A DNA stretch of 64,000 nucleotides, from positions 12,220 to 76,219 of the forward strand of contig JAVBWI010000003.1 of assembly GCA_036677445.1 (NCBI GenBank), read 5' to 3'. This DNA is from JAVBWI01 sp036677445 (lineage in GTDB: Bacteria > Bacillota > Clostridia > Christensenellales > CAG-138). Positions 41,086 through 50,103 of the stretch are shown piece after piece. The position numbers and the translations under genes were made by a program. The notes below the pieces were generated by a model. That model did not search any database. It was not told where the DNA came from and saw only the letters and a program-made list of their open reading frames with translations. How positions within the stretch are numbered: the first letter of the stretch is position 1; each line of letters begins with the position of its first letter.

Positions 41086-41879
41086 CGGTCAGTCAGCGGT
41101 ACGAGTTTGCCGTGCACGACATAGCGCGCATTGTTGAATTCATAGGTACAGGTGGACAGCGTGACGATACGGTCCTGCGCCGTGACCTGTATATCGCTTT
41201 CAAAATCCGACTTTTCACGCACATCCAAGAGATATTGCGCAAAGTCCTCCTCGGTTGCAAACGTTTTACGGTATGCTTCACTCGCGGCGCCTGTGACATA
41301 GCCGCTGAACAGCTCCACACGAAAATTTCCCCCTGGCGCGAGCAGCCGCATGGCGGGATACGCATCGAAATAACTTTGTTCCTTGTAACCGACCAGCGCG
41401 GCAAACATGGAGCCGCTTTTCATATGGTGGCCGTAAATGACGGTGTTTTCATCCGCAAAGCCGGGGGTATTGCCGCAATCGATAAACAGCGTGCCCATAC
41501 GGTTGCGTGTTTTGTCGAACAGGTGCGTTAAATAATAGCTGTTGTTGGTTCCCTGCACCACAGGGTAATGGATGACCGTCCCTTCGCAGATGAGCCATGC
41601 GGCAATATCGTCGTTGACTTGGGCAAGCGCGGCAAAATCCGGCGCGAAGGTATACTCCTGTATAGACTGAGCAGACTCCTCCCCCGCCTGCCCGGCCTGC
41701 GGCGCGACCGTTGGCTGTTCGGCCGCCGGCTGCGCAAGATCGGCATACAGTTGGTCGCCCGCGCGGTATTCTAAAAGCGGCAGTACGATCATCACGGCGC
41801 AGACCGCCATCATGGCGACGCACAGCACGATCATTACGGTCAGTATCGTTTTTTTCGGGTTCTTCCTTCGCTGCTCCAT
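41082..41879 (-). CDS. srtB: class B sortase
   Basis: The 265-residue sortase has an N-terminal membrane anchor (12-35), a Gln/Ala-rich linker and a class B catalytic domain. That domain shows ICEGTVIHYPVVQGTNNSYY, LFIDCGNTPG, His151 in IYGHHMKSGSMF, Cys244 in LSTCTYEF and Arg252 in NNARYVVHG. ATG 41879 is preceded by GGAACGACG, a weak site. It is the last gene of the surface operon. Class B sortases of C. difficile use (S/N)PXTG, and the adjacent gene product ends in SPGTG. Confidence 0.95.
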   Translation of the reverse strand: MEQRRKNPKKTILTVMIVLCVAMMAVCAVMIVLPLLEYRAGDQLYADLAQPAAEQPTVAPQAGQAGEESAQSIQEYTFAPDFAALAQVNDDIAAWLICEGTVIHYPVVQGTNNSYYLTHLFDKTRNRMGTLFIDCGNTPGFADENTVIYGHHMKSGSMFAALVGYKEQSYFDAYPAMRLLAPGGNFRVELFSGYVTGAASEAYRKTFATEEDFAQYLLDVREKSDFESDIQVTAQDRIVTLSTCTYEFNNARYVVHGKLVPLTDR

Positions 41880-41973
41880 CGTCGTTCCTTTTATACAGAT
41901 CAAATCAAAAAGGTGGCCGCGGCGGCAGAGCGCCCGTGGCCACCATACTTTACATATTCGCTCTCCGGCAATA

Positions 41974-42678
41974 TTACGAATGCCTTCGCCGCTTGGCGAT
42001 GAGCACCGCGAGCACTACCGAAAGCGCCACAAACGCGCCCGCCCAGATGTAGAGGTTGGCATCGTCGCCCGTGCCGGGCGAAAGCGGTATCTTCTCGCCA
42101 TTTACGGTGACCCCCGGCCCGAGCGGGATATCGTCATCGTCATCATCGTCGTCATCGTCATCGTACTGATGTACAAGGAAGCCCCATTTTACAACGCCTT
42201 CAGCCTTCTTGAATTCATTGCCCATTGTCGCGGGCACTTCCATCGTAACCAGCAGGTCGACCTCTTCGCCGGGGTCGAACCAGCCGAGGCTGTAATACGT
42301 CGTATTGGAAGGCCATTCGGCGCTTGCCTTATCGGCCACGATGGTTGCGCCGCCCGCCACCTTTACGGTGATCTTCACCATGTCCAACAGGTCTTTAACG
42401 CTCTCATGCTCGGGTTCTCCAAAGAGGTATACGCGGATTTCATCCCTGCTGTCATTCGTAATCGTTACCTTCTGGGTGACGGTATCGCCGGGCATCAGGC
42501 CCTTGAAATTACGGAACAGGTCCTTATCGCTGGGGATGAAGCCGAATTTGGAGCTTGCATAATGGCCGTTGAATTCCACAGCGGAATCCGCTGCAAATGC
42601 CGCGGCCGGAAAGGCGAGCAGCAGCAGTAAAGCTAACCCCGCTGAAATGAATTTTTTCAGGCTGTCGGTGCGTTTCAT
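41974..42678 (-). CDS. SPGTG-anchored surface protein with poly-Asp stalk
   Basis: A 234-residue secreted protein: signal peptide (core LALLLLLAFPAAAFAAD), a beta-sandwich domain with VTQKVTITNDSRDEI and GWFDPGEEVDLLVTMEV that resembles camelysin/TasA-type or CARDB-like folds, and a run of eleven Asp (about 172-182). The sorting signal is SPGTG (200-204), a hydrophobic helix and AKRRRHS. The motif matches class B sortase signals, and srtB is the next gene downstream. The Asp run could bind Ca2+ or act as a charged spacer. Confidence 0.8.
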   Translation of the reverse strand: MKRTDSLKKFISAGLALLLLLAFPAAAFAADSAVEFNGHYASSKFGFIPSDKDLFRNFKGLMPGDTVTQKVTITNDSRDEIRVYLFGEPEHESVKDLLDMVKITVKVAGGATIVADKASAEWPSNTTYYSLGWFDPGEEVDLLVTMEVPATMGNEFKKAEGVVKWGFLVHQYDDDDDDDDDDDIPLGPGVTVNGEKIPLSPGTGDDANLYIWAGAFVALSVVLAVLIAKRRRHS

Positions 42679-42752
42679 TGTCTTTCATCCCCCTATTCTA
42701 CCGCCGGCGGGGCGGGCAGTGGCGGCAGTCGCCATACGTTCCTGGTTAACAT

Positions 42753-42783
42753 GCACCGGGGCGCAGGGCACGCGCCCCGGTGC
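42753..42783 (-). other. intercistronic hairpin between fibre genes
   Basis: GCACCGGGGCGC (42753-42764) and GCGCCCCGGTGC (42772-42783) form a 12-bp GC stem. No T tract follows in the direction of transcription, so it is more likely to stabilise the upstream mRNA or attenuate than to terminate fully. Confidence 0.65.
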
Positions 42784-42800
42784 GATTTAGGGCCGGTAAC

Positions 42801-43370
42801 TTAATTGACTTTAAGCTCCGTAAGAGCCTGTGCCTGCGTAAGGTTCTGGGACTGGATAGCCATCGCGGTGATGTCCATCTTGAACGTGCCAACATCAGAG
42901 GTCAAACCGGTGGGCACCTCAACGGAGGTAAAGAGCCTGCTGGTCTGTGCGCCCGCGGCCAATACGCTGTTGTACACATATACATATTCGACCGTGTGAT
43001 TGGTATCATCCCGGTTTGTCTTTACTAAGGTCCACTCATCCGCAGCCGTGCCGATTTTCTCGCCGTTCACCAGGTCCGTGAGAACCAGGGACGCGCCGAG
43101 CTTATCGAGCTTATCGAGCTTGACCTTCAGCACGACATACGCGCTGTTGGCGCCGATATTCTTCACAAAAGGATCTTTGGGGACATTGTCGCCCGGCTGT
43201 ACGTAATCCGGTTCATCCCATGACGGCTCCTCCAGGTCGATATCGACATTGCCCATCGTGAATACGTTGGTGGCGGTATCGTTATCGGTGAAGTACGCAA
43301 GTGTGACGCCCAGGGCGGCAACCGCCAGCAGGATGACGACCAGCGAAATCGTAAGTATCTTTTTCTTCAC
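42801..43370 (-). CDS. SipW-dependent TasA/camelysin-like protein 3
   Basis: The 189-residue protein has the SipW-type signal: basic MKKK, hydrophobic core, then LAYFTDNDTATNVFTMGNV where cleavage and the fold begin. The mature part resembles TasA/CalY (VQPGDNVPKDPFVKNIGANS, AYVVLKVKLDKL), proteins that polymerise by donor-strand exchange. It starts with GTG at 43370, with GGAGG upstream. Third of three related genes downstream of sipW. Confidence 0.85.
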   Translation of the reverse strand: MKKKILTISLVVILLAVAALGVTLAYFTDNDTATNVFTMGNVDIDLEEPSWDEPDYVQPGDNVPKDPFVKNIGANSAYVVLKVKLDKLDKLGASLVLTDLVNGEKIGTAADEWTLVKTNRDDTNHTVEYVYVYNSVLAAGAQTSRLFTSVEVPTGLTSDVGTFKMDITAMAIQSQNLTQAQALTELKVN

Positions 43371-43421
43371 GGTTCATTCCTCCATTATATACGCACAGTA
43401 TAGCCATATGTTTGCTATAAC

Positions 43422-43443
43422 GGGGCCGCCGCGAAGCGGCCCC
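43422..43443 (-). other. intercistronic hairpin
   Basis: GGGGCCGC-CGCGAA-GCGGCCCC, an 8-bp GC stem between the second and third SipW substrate genes; no T tract. Confidence 0.6.
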
Positions 43444-43470
43444 TGCGTTCATCCTGTGCTAAAACAGCTC

Positions 43471-44082
43471 TTATTGCCAAGTGGCCGGCGCTTTTGCGGC
43501 GGTTTCGGCATTGGCGTAGGTTGCGGTTCCGTTCACCTCCGCCTGATGTGCATAGGCCTTTACAGAAATCTGCGGGGTGCCCTCAAACTCGCCGTTCCAG
43601 GTCTCCAATACGGTGACCGTTGTGAAGAGCTTATCCAGGGTAACGGCGGCCGCACCAGCATCCACGACCTTGGGGGCATTGGCATCGTCGACGTACACAT
43701 AGATATCGGTGGTGCCGGAGACCGGCTTCCAGTTCGCATCCCAGTTGAGCGTAGCGACAGTGGAAGGAATGTTGTTGGTGACCTTTACAAACACATAGCA
43801 GGGAACGCTGCCTTCGCCGATGACCACTTCAGGATCCTTGTCAAGAATGGCGCCCGGATAGAGGGGGAAGTCCTGGTTGGTAGTAACACGTTCCTCGCTG
43901 GGTACCTTATGGCCGTTTTCATCCACCTTCACCTCGGTGAGCGTCATACCTTCAATGGCACCTGTTTTGAACGTGTTGGTAATCGTGCCGGTGCTGGCCG
44001 TCAACCACGCCAGGGTGCCGGCCACGCCGACGCCTACGACCAATATGGCTGAGAGAACTACGATCAAAGCCTTCTTTTTCAT
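43471..44082 (-). CDS. SipW-dependent TasA/camelysin-like protein 2
   Basis: At 203 residues, with signal MKKKALIVVLSAILVVGVGV then AGTLAWLTASTGTITNTF and KTGAI, it has the consensus of SipW-processed proteins. The mature part has YPGAILDKDPEVVIGEGSVP, VFVKVTNNIP and a C-terminal Ala/Thr-rich end (AKAPATWQ). ATG 44082 has GGAGG 8 bases upstream; the frame is open further up without homology. A likely fibre subunit or minor component. Confidence 0.85.
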   Translation of the reverse strand: MKKKALIVVLSAILVVGVGVAGTLAWLTASTGTITNTFKTGAIEGMTLTEVKVDENGHKVPSEERVTTNQDFPLYPGAILDKDPEVVIGEGSVPCYVFVKVTNNIPSTVATLNWDANWKPVSGTTDIYVYVDDANAPKVVDAGAAAVTLDKLFTTVTVLETWNGEFEGTPQISVKAYAHQAEVNGTATYANAETAAKAPATWQ

Positions 44083-44159
44083 TTTCTTTTCCTCCGTTTT
44101 TATAAAAGTATTATTTGTATTTATATTAAGCCAGATCAACTTGGCTGGTCATCACGGGG

Positions 44160-44756
44160 TTAGGGAAGCGGGTTTGTTTGTGTGGCTGCGAGCGCCTTTT
44201 CGAATGCGTCCACCGCGTCAGTTGCGCCCATGCCGTCGGCCTGTATGGATTGCGCGAGCACCTGCAGCTCAAAGTATGTTCCATCCGGTGCACCGCCGGG
44301 AACCTCCGGTGCCGTGAAGGATGTAAACAGAGGTGTAGCAGTCAAAGTCTGTGGAGCGACGGGATATGCATAGTAATAATATCCGTCCTCATAAGACCAA
44401 CCCGCGCCTAACGTGCTTAACACGCCGATATCCGCATTGAGGCCGGTACCGGTTCCGTCTTCATTGCGCCAAACGGGCACGAGCGCCACGCGGATATAAG
44501 AGTCAATATTGCCGACGTTCTTGATTGTAACGTTTTCCTTCACACTGCCCAAGGGCACATCCTTTCCGCTTTCATTTTTCAGAGGAGTGCCTTCCCAGAC
44601 CTCGCAGGGCACATTGCCCGGCACGAACGTATTCGTCATCTGCGATGAGTCAGAGGCGATCCAAGCCAGCGTACCGCCGATTGCCGTGAGCGCGAGCAGC
44701 ACGAACGAGAGAATTAGAATGATGACTCTTCTGCGTGCGCAGACAGACTGTTTCAT
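44160..44756 (-). CDS. SipW-dependent TasA/camelysin-like protein 1
   Basis: The 198-residue protein has a basic start (MKQSVCARRRVII), a hydrophobic core and TLAWIASDSSQMTNTFVPG, again the SipW-type signal. The mature domain includes VKENVTIKNVGNIDSYIRVA and LVPVWRNEDGTG, a camelysin-like beta sandwich. GGAGGT precedes the ATG. It starts 3 bases after the sipW stop. Confidence 0.85.
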   Translation of the reverse strand: MKQSVCARRRVIILILSFVLLALTAIGGTLAWIASDSSQMTNTFVPGNVPCEVWEGTPLKNESGKDVPLGSVKENVTIKNVGNIDSYIRVALVPVWRNEDGTGTGLNADIGVLSTLGAGWSYEDGYYYYAYPVAPQTLTATPLFTSFTAPEVPGGAPDGTYFELQVLAQSIQADGMGATDAVDAFEKALAATQTNPLP

Positions 44757-44758
44757 GG

Positions 44759-45304
44759 TTATACCTCCGGATGTTTCGGGTGTTTACGCCGGCTGCTTTG
44801 TGCATCGACCTGCCCGGCCTTCTTAAGCATATCCGGCAGGAACACCAGTACCAGCAGCACCAGTATGACGGTCCCCGCGAGTATCATCCCCCTGCGGGTA
44901 CCAAGGAAGCCGGACACGAACCCGAGATACGGGATTGTGAATACGGGCTTGCCCAGTAGGTTGTTAAAGTGTACCGGGCTGCCGTCTGGCGCTTCGTTGG
45001 CATCGCCCTTGGTGTAAAAGCGCTGGTTTGCCGCGTCGATTTCGATGACGCGGTGGGTAGCGACCACGAGATCCTCGTTGAGTACGAATGTGATGGGATC
45101 GCCGACCTCGATGGTTTCCGGCTCCACGTCCTTGACGTAGATGAGACTCCCAACATGGTAGGCCGGTTCCATTGAGCCCGAGAGCACCGCAAACGGCGTT
45201 AACCCGACGACGCGGACCCCCGCGAGCAGCACCGCCAGCAATACCACCGCCGCCACCAGTATGGTGGTCAGCGCGTTCCAGAACCTCCTGAATGACTTAT
45301 GCAA
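44759..45304 (-). CDS. sipW: signal peptidase I, SipW type
   Basis: The 181-residue ER-type signal peptidase has Ser44 in LSGSMEP and His84 in VVATHRVIEID: a Ser-His dyad rather than the usual bacterial Ser-Lys. It has one N-terminal and one C-terminal membrane helix. In Bacillus, SipW processes TasA and TapA fibre proteins. Here it sits directly before three proteins with the matching signal. The start codon is TTG (45304) with CGGAGG about 10 bases upstream. Confidence 0.95.
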   Translation of the reverse strand: MHKSFRRFWNALTTILVAAVVLLAVLLAGVRVVGLTPFAVLSGSMEPAYHVGSLIYVKDVEPETIEVGDPITFVLNEDLVVATHRVIEIDAANQRFYTKGDANEAPDGSPVHFNNLLGKPVFTIPYLGFVSGFLGTRRGMILAGTVILVLLVLVFLPDMLKKAGQVDAQSSRRKHPKHPEV

Positions 45305-45341
45305 AGGTCGTGTTCCTCCGTATAGATGCTATGTAAGTAGG

Positions 45342-48119
45342 TCAGTCACCGTAGGCCGCAAATTTGTTCACCGCAAAGTGCTCGCCGGAGAGCCAGAAGG
45401 GCGTAGTGCGCGAGTTGCTCACGGTAACGGTAGCAGTAGCGCTGCCGGTATTGAACGTTACAGTATTATTGGATATTGTAGCATCACTTGACGCTGTTAA
45501 GCTTATAGAGCTTTGCTCATACCGCCATGACCAACTCATCTCTTCCGTAATGGTATAACTGCCCTTGGGCAGTCCTGATATTGTCTTGCTGGAGTTGCCC
45601 TGTATTACCTCATAGAACGTCCCTTCCGGTCCTGCGATTGTAAACAGGAATGAGGCATTCGCATCCTGACTTTGCCAACCGGATTTCTCAAGGGTCAACA
45701 CACAATTGCTTGCATCTTCCGTATATCCGAAATAGATATGCTTTGTTGGCGCTTCGCTGTTAACCAACACCGAGGCGGTTTCTCCGGCAGTTATGCTTCC
45801 CTCGGTATTATTTGTCGTGCCGATCACATACCCGTATACGGCATAATCCGTAAGCACCGGCGCACCAACGCTATAGGCGCCATATGCAAGCGCATCGCTC
45901 CCACCTGCAACAAATTTGTAAGACGTACCCAATTGCTGCGCCTGATAAGGGTGATTAACTACTGTACCTTCTGAGTTGACGGGCTGCCCCAACTCATTTA
46001 CCCGATACATATGCACAACGATACTGCCCTTATCCACCGAGACTTCAGGAATGGGGAAATCCTTGGACGTATCGTCTCCCAGATAGTTCTTATACGTTAA
46101 CGTCGTGGTTCCGTTCGTAGGATATATTACATTCGCTTGCGCTTCAGGCTTAAGAACAAGCCTGTAAGTCATCGTCGCTGTAACACCCTGCTGAATCGTG
46201 CCAACGACCCAGGTAATTATGCGGTTGGTAATAGAAGCACTGCCCTGGCTGACTGTAATTTGAATGTCCTCGACCCTATTAAACATATCGCCCAAAGGAT
46301 CCGTTACAATAGCATTGGTCGCCGCGTTGGCAATGCTCCCGGCTATGGCGGTGAATGCCGACTGCAACTTCCCGGCAATATCCGTTTCCCCCGCGCTAAT
46401 ACTATAATACTTGCTTGTAGAAGAAGCGCAGTTTCCCAGCACATACGCACCGGTATCGCCGGCTTGCAGCGCTATAGAATACACGTCATAGCCTGCCGCC
46501 TTGGCAAGTCCCGCCTCATAAATAGTAGGAAGTCCATTGTTGCCAGGAAAGTTAGTACTAGAGGTGCTTCCATGAATACAGGTGATTACATAGTTACCGC
46601 TAGATAAATTGTAACTTGACCCGCTTCCAACTATGCTGCTATAATCACAGGCCTTAATTTGGGCTTGGGAGGTATCAACGTTTCTTATATGATTATTACC
46701 ATTACACGTATAGGTTATGCCAATGGTGCCTGTCACTCGCTGGCTGTATGTAGGTTCACCGTCGCCCAGCAATACGATAGCCTTTTTGCTTGCCGTGGAA
46801 CTCGCCAGCAAATTGCGCGCACGGTAAATACCCGACTGAATATTCGTGCCGCCAGTAGCCGAAATATTATCGATAGCTGTTTTCAGTTGTTCTTTTCCGC
46901 TATATCCAGTCAACCCCATTACATCGCTATATGTATTATTGAATGTTACTATGGCAATTTGTACGCCGCAGTCACTGCTTGTTAAAAGCTGGTCAACGAA
47001 AGCCTTTGCCGCTGTTTTAGTTTTGCTGAGTTTGGTACTTCCGTTCTGAACCATGCTTCCGGATTTATCGATTACCAGCACGATATCTGAAGTGCTTTGC
47101 GTATTCCTGCCATCGATTGTTAACGTAACATCCCATTGGTTTGCGGTACCTGTCACCTTAGTGGCATATTTGTTAAGAGCAATAGCGCCCGGAGCAGGCC
47201 ATTCCGGTTCGGTATCGCTCAGGACGCTGAAAGATCTGAGCATTTTTCTGGATGAAACGACCGCATTATTAACAAGATAACCGGAATGCCGAATAGCTGA
47301 TGCAATTGCATTTGCTTGCTCTTTAGTCACAAGCCCTTCCAAACTGCCGGCCTGATCAATATCCATAGCGTTAACAGCATCTATAAATTCTTGCTCGCCC
47401 AGCCCAAAGAGATAATTGCGCAACTTCTCGCCGTAAATCAATACGCCGTCGACATATAGGCCTTCGGGCGTACCATAGACCTTTTCAAATTCGCTTGCAT
47501 GAGCGGCCTCGTGCCATTGCGCTATCTCGTCAGCCCGATCAGGCATAGCCTGAATCATAGATTCAAACTGATCGCAAGACAGTGCTTCCAGCGCGGCAGC
47601 AAGCGCATCCCCTTCCAGCGTGCACAAATAATAATACAATTCCTCGCCCATCAGCGCCGCTAAATCGAAGGGCGTTTGGGTGGGCAGCGGAGTCTCCGTG
47701 GCGGCGGGGGTTTCAGTCGGCAGCGGAATTTCGGTTGCGGCGGGGGTTACGGTAGCCACAGGCGTTTGCGTGGCGGCAGGAGTTCCGGTGGGAACCGGGG
47801 TTACGGTGGGAATGGGAGTCCCAGTGATAACAGGAGTTCCGGTGGGAATGGGAGTCCCGGTGATAACAGGAGTTCCGGTGATAACGGGGGCCGTGGCAGC
47901 GGGAGTTTCAGTAGCGGCGGGAGTTTGGGTGGCTGCAGGCGCAACGGTGCCTTCCGGCGTGGGTGCGGGCACGGGCGTATTGGTCGGCGCCGGAGTTTGG
48001 ACCGGCGTGGGCGCGGGCGTCTGTTCCGCTTCCTCCGCAAGGCCGGACATAGGGAAAGCCCCCCATATCAGAATGGCGGCTATTAAAAAGGCGATCCATT
48101 TCGTACTCCGCTTTTTCAT
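45342..48119 (-). CDS. secreted von Willebrand factor A domain protein
   Basis: The 925-residue protein starts with a signal peptide (IAFLIAAILIWGAFPMSGLA) and a ~120-residue Thr/Pro/Ala-rich repeat stalk (PTETPAATETP, PVITGTPIPTG). A helical region follows, then a VWA domain with a complete MIDAS: DKSGSM, the Thr in GGTNIQSG, and Asp in LLGDGEPT. C-terminal beta domains are Cna_B-like (ISGLPKGSYTITEEM). No sorting motif or membrane anchor is seen at the end (HFAVNKFAAYGD). ATG 48119 has GAGGAG 11 bases upstream. First gene of the surface-fibre operon; may be a tip adhesin. Confidence 0.85.
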   Translation of the reverse strand: MKKRSTKWIAFLIAAILIWGAFPMSGLAEEAEQTPAPTPVQTPAPTNTPVPAPTPEGTVAPAATQTPAATETPAATAPVITGTPVITGTPIPTGTPVITGTPIPTVTPVPTGTPAATQTPVATVTPAATEIPLPTETPAATETPLPTQTPFDLAALMGEELYYYLCTLEGDALAAALEALSCDQFESMIQAMPDRADEIAQWHEAAHASEFEKVYGTPEGLYVDGVLIYGEKLRNYLFGLGEQEFIDAVNAMDIDQAGSLEGLVTKEQANAIASAIRHSGYLVNNAVVSSRKMLRSFSVLSDTEPEWPAPGAIALNKYATKVTGTANQWDVTLTIDGRNTQSTSDIVLVIDKSGSMVQNGSTKLSKTKTAAKAFVDQLLTSSDCGVQIAIVTFNNTYSDVMGLTGYSGKEQLKTAIDNISATGGTNIQSGIYRARNLLASSTASKKAIVLLGDGEPTYSQRVTGTIGITYTCNGNNHIRNVDTSQAQIKACDYSSIVGSGSSYNLSSGNYVITCIHGSTSSTNFPGNNGLPTIYEAGLAKAAGYDVYSIALQAGDTGAYVLGNCASSTSKYYSISAGETDIAGKLQSAFTAIAGSIANAATNAIVTDPLGDMFNRVEDIQITVSQGSASITNRIITWVVGTIQQGVTATMTYRLVLKPEAQANVIYPTNGTTTLTYKNYLGDDTSKDFPIPEVSVDKGSIVVHMYRVNELGQPVNSEGTVVNHPYQAQQLGTSYKFVAGGSDALAYGAYSVGAPVLTDYAVYGYVIGTTNNTEGSITAGETASVLVNSEAPTKHIYFGYTEDASNCVLTLEKSGWQSQDANASFLFTIAGPEGTFYEVIQGNSSKTISGLPKGSYTITEEMSWSWRYEQSSISLTASSDATISNNTVTFNTGSATATVTVSNSRTTPFWLSGEHFAVNKFAAYGD
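47690..47990 (-). repeat. Thr/Pro stalk repeats in the VWA gene
   Basis: Imperfect units (GTTCCGGTGATAACAGGAG and variants on the + strand) encode repeated TP-x-x-TGTP and TPAATETP. Near-identical neighbouring units suggest expansion by slippage or unequal exchange. Confidence 0.75.
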
Positions 48120-48253
48120 CCCGTATGTCACTCCTCTGCCGGAATTGCCCGGCAATGCCGGGCATTAACATGAAATTCCATGGGACAATCATACAATACG
48201 CCGGTCACAAGTCAGCCTTAAGATAACCTTATTTCAATTTTATTTTTCTCTTT

Positions 48254-48283
48254 TTTATAACTAATATATGAATTTCATGCCAA
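48254..48283 (-). promoter_or_regulatory. candidate promoter of the surface-fibre operon
   Basis: On the minus strand: TTGGCA, 18-base spacer, TATAAA, in the AT-rich stretch upstream of the VWA gene. It would give a leader of about 125 bases. The rest of 48120-48576 holds the xylB promoter and no gene. Confidence 0.5.
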
Positions 48284-48447
48284 TTTTCCTCGTCTGTTCA
48301 TATTTCCCTCTGACTCCGGGTTTGCTTAAATAAATCCGACGTGGTATTCCCGGAAAATTTTCCCCTGAATATTGTCGAATAGCCTCGCAAGCGCCTTCAC
48401 TTTGCTTCGTACCCGCCCGGCTTTGGGACTTTTACACAGTGCCCTTG

Positions 48448-48476
48448 TTGACAAGCCTGTGTGCGGACGGTATCCT
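48448..48476 (+). promoter_or_regulatory. promoter of xylB
   Basis: TTGACA, 17-base spacer, TATCCT; start expected near 48483. Confidence 0.6.
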
Positions 48477-48576
48477 GAAAGTAACGATAATACACCGGCG
48501 CGCGCCGCTTCTTGTTTCCCGCAATTATCTTCTATAGCGCGGCGCCAGTACGGGCATATCAAAAGGAGTGTGGGTT

Positions 48577-50103
48577 ATGCAGTACCTCATCGGCGTGGAT
48601 ATTGGTACCTCCGGCACCAAAACGGTGCTCTTTGACGAAACCGGCCGGGCAGTTTCCTCGGCAACGGCGGAATACCCCCTCTACCAGCCGCAGAACGGCT
48701 GGGCGGAACAGGACCCTCAGGATTGGTGGAGCGCCGCTTGTTCGACCATCCGCATGGCCATTGAAAAATCCGGCGTAGATGCGCGGGATATCAAGGGCGT
48801 GGGCTTATCCGGGCAGATGCACGGCCTTGTGATGCTGGATGCAAACGGGAATGTGCTCCGGCGCAGCATCATTTGGTGCGACGGCCGCACAACGGAGGAA
48901 TGCAGGGAAATCACGCAAAGGGTAGGGGCAGAGCGGCTCATCGCCATTACAGCCAACCCCGCGCTTACAGGCTTTACGGCGGGCAAGGTGCTGTGGGTGC
49001 GCAGGCACGAGCCGGAAATTTACGCTTCCTGCCGGGTGATGATGCTGCCCAAGGACTATATCCGCTATAAGCTTACGGGCGTGTATGCGACGGAGGTTTC
49101 CGACGCGGCGGGCACCAACCTGCTGGATGTGCCCAACCGCTGCTGGTCAAAGGAAGTGCTAAACGCGCTGGATATCGACGAGGGCCTGCTGCCGCCGGTA
49201 TTTGAATCGCCCGACGTGACGGGTAAGGTCACCGCCGAAGCCGCAGCCCTGACCGGCCTTGCCACGGGTACCCCCGTAGTGGGCGGCGCGGGCGACAACG
49301 CAGCAGCCGCCGTGGGCACGGGCGTGGTGAAGGCCGGGCGCGCGTTTGTGACCATAGGCACTTCCGGCGTGATATTCGCGCATGCGGATTCGGTACGCAT
49401 TGACCCCGGCGGGCGCGTGCATACCTTCTGCCACGCGGTGCCGGGCTGCTACACGGTAATGAGCTGCACGCTCGCCGCCGGGCTTTCGCTCAAGTGGTAT
49501 CGGGATACCTTCTGCGGCGCGGAGATGGAAACAGCCGCGGGCATGGGCGTAGACCCCTATGAATTGATGAACAAGCAGGCCGCGCGCGCGCCCATCGGCG
49601 CCAACCGGCTGCTCTATCTTCCTTATTTAATGGGCGAGCGCTCGCCTCTCTTGGACGCGCATGCCCGCGGGGCGTTTATAGGGCTTTCCGCCATCCACAC
49701 AAAGTACGACCTGCTGCGCGCGGTGATGGAGGGCGTGACCTATTCACAGCGGCAGTGCCTCGACGTGCTTCACGAAATGGGCATCGTGCCCGCGGAACTG
49801 CTGGCTACCGGCGGCGGCGCGCGCAGCCCCTTATGGCGGCAGATGCTCGCGGATGTGCTCGGCTGCCCCGTTACGACGGTCGCCTCCTCGCAGGAAGGCC
49901 CCGCGCTTGGCGCGGCGCTGCTTGCGGGCGTGGGCGCGGGCGTATACGGCAGCGTGCCCGCGGCATGCGACGCCGTGATACGCACCAACCCCATGCAGCA
50001 GCCGGAACAGGAAAGCGCAAAAAAATACGCGCCGTATTATGAAATCTACCGTGCGCTGTACCCGGCGCTCAAGGAACAATACGCATCCCTTGCAGATTTA
50101 TAA
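48577..50103 (+). CDS. xylB: xylulokinase
   Basis: The 508-residue FGGY-family kinase has YLIGVDIGTSGTKTVLFDE at the start (phosphate loop), SGQMHGLVMLD (XylB-type substrate loop), IIWCDGRTTEECREI, VGGAGDNAAAAVGTG (catalytic Asp) and ATGGGARSPLWRQML near the end. It phosphorylates D-xylulose for the pentose phosphate pathway. The MHGLV and WCDGRT segments favour xylulokinase over glycerol or gluconate kinase. No other xylose gene is in the window. AAGGAG precedes ATG 48577. Confidence 0.94.
   Translation: MQYLIGVDIGTSGTKTVLFDETGRAVSSATAEYPLYQPQNGWAEQDPQDWWSAACSTIRMAIEKSGVDARDIKGVGLSGQMHGLVMLDANGNVLRRSIIWCDGRTTEECREITQRVGAERLIAITANPALTGFTAGKVLWVRRHEPEIYASCRVMMLPKDYIRYKLTGVYATEVSDAAGTNLLDVPNRCWSKEVLNALDIDEGLLPPVFESPDVTGKVTAEAAALTGLATGTPVVGGAGDNAAAAVGTGVVKAGRAFVTIGTSGVIFAHADSVRIDPGGRVHTFCHAVPGCYTVMSCTLAAGLSLKWYRDTFCGAEMETAAGMGVDPYELMNKQAARAPIGANRLLYLPYLMGERSPLLDAHARGAFIGLSAIHTKYDLLRAVMEGVTYSQRQCLDVLHEMGIVPAELLATGGGARSPLWRQMLADVLGCPVTTVASSQEGPALGAALLAGVGAGVYGSVPAACDAVIRTNPMQQPEQESAKKYAPYYEIYRALYPALKEQYASLADL

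Noticed and set aside
47690..47990. CRISPR-like direct repeats
   Set aside because: Units are contiguous, in frame and variable, with no unique spacers; no cas genes nearby.
47676..48168. Two Gly-rich + frames opposite the VWA gene
   Set aside because: They mirror the Thr/Pro repeat of the VWA stalk on the other strand; repeat composition keeps all frames open.
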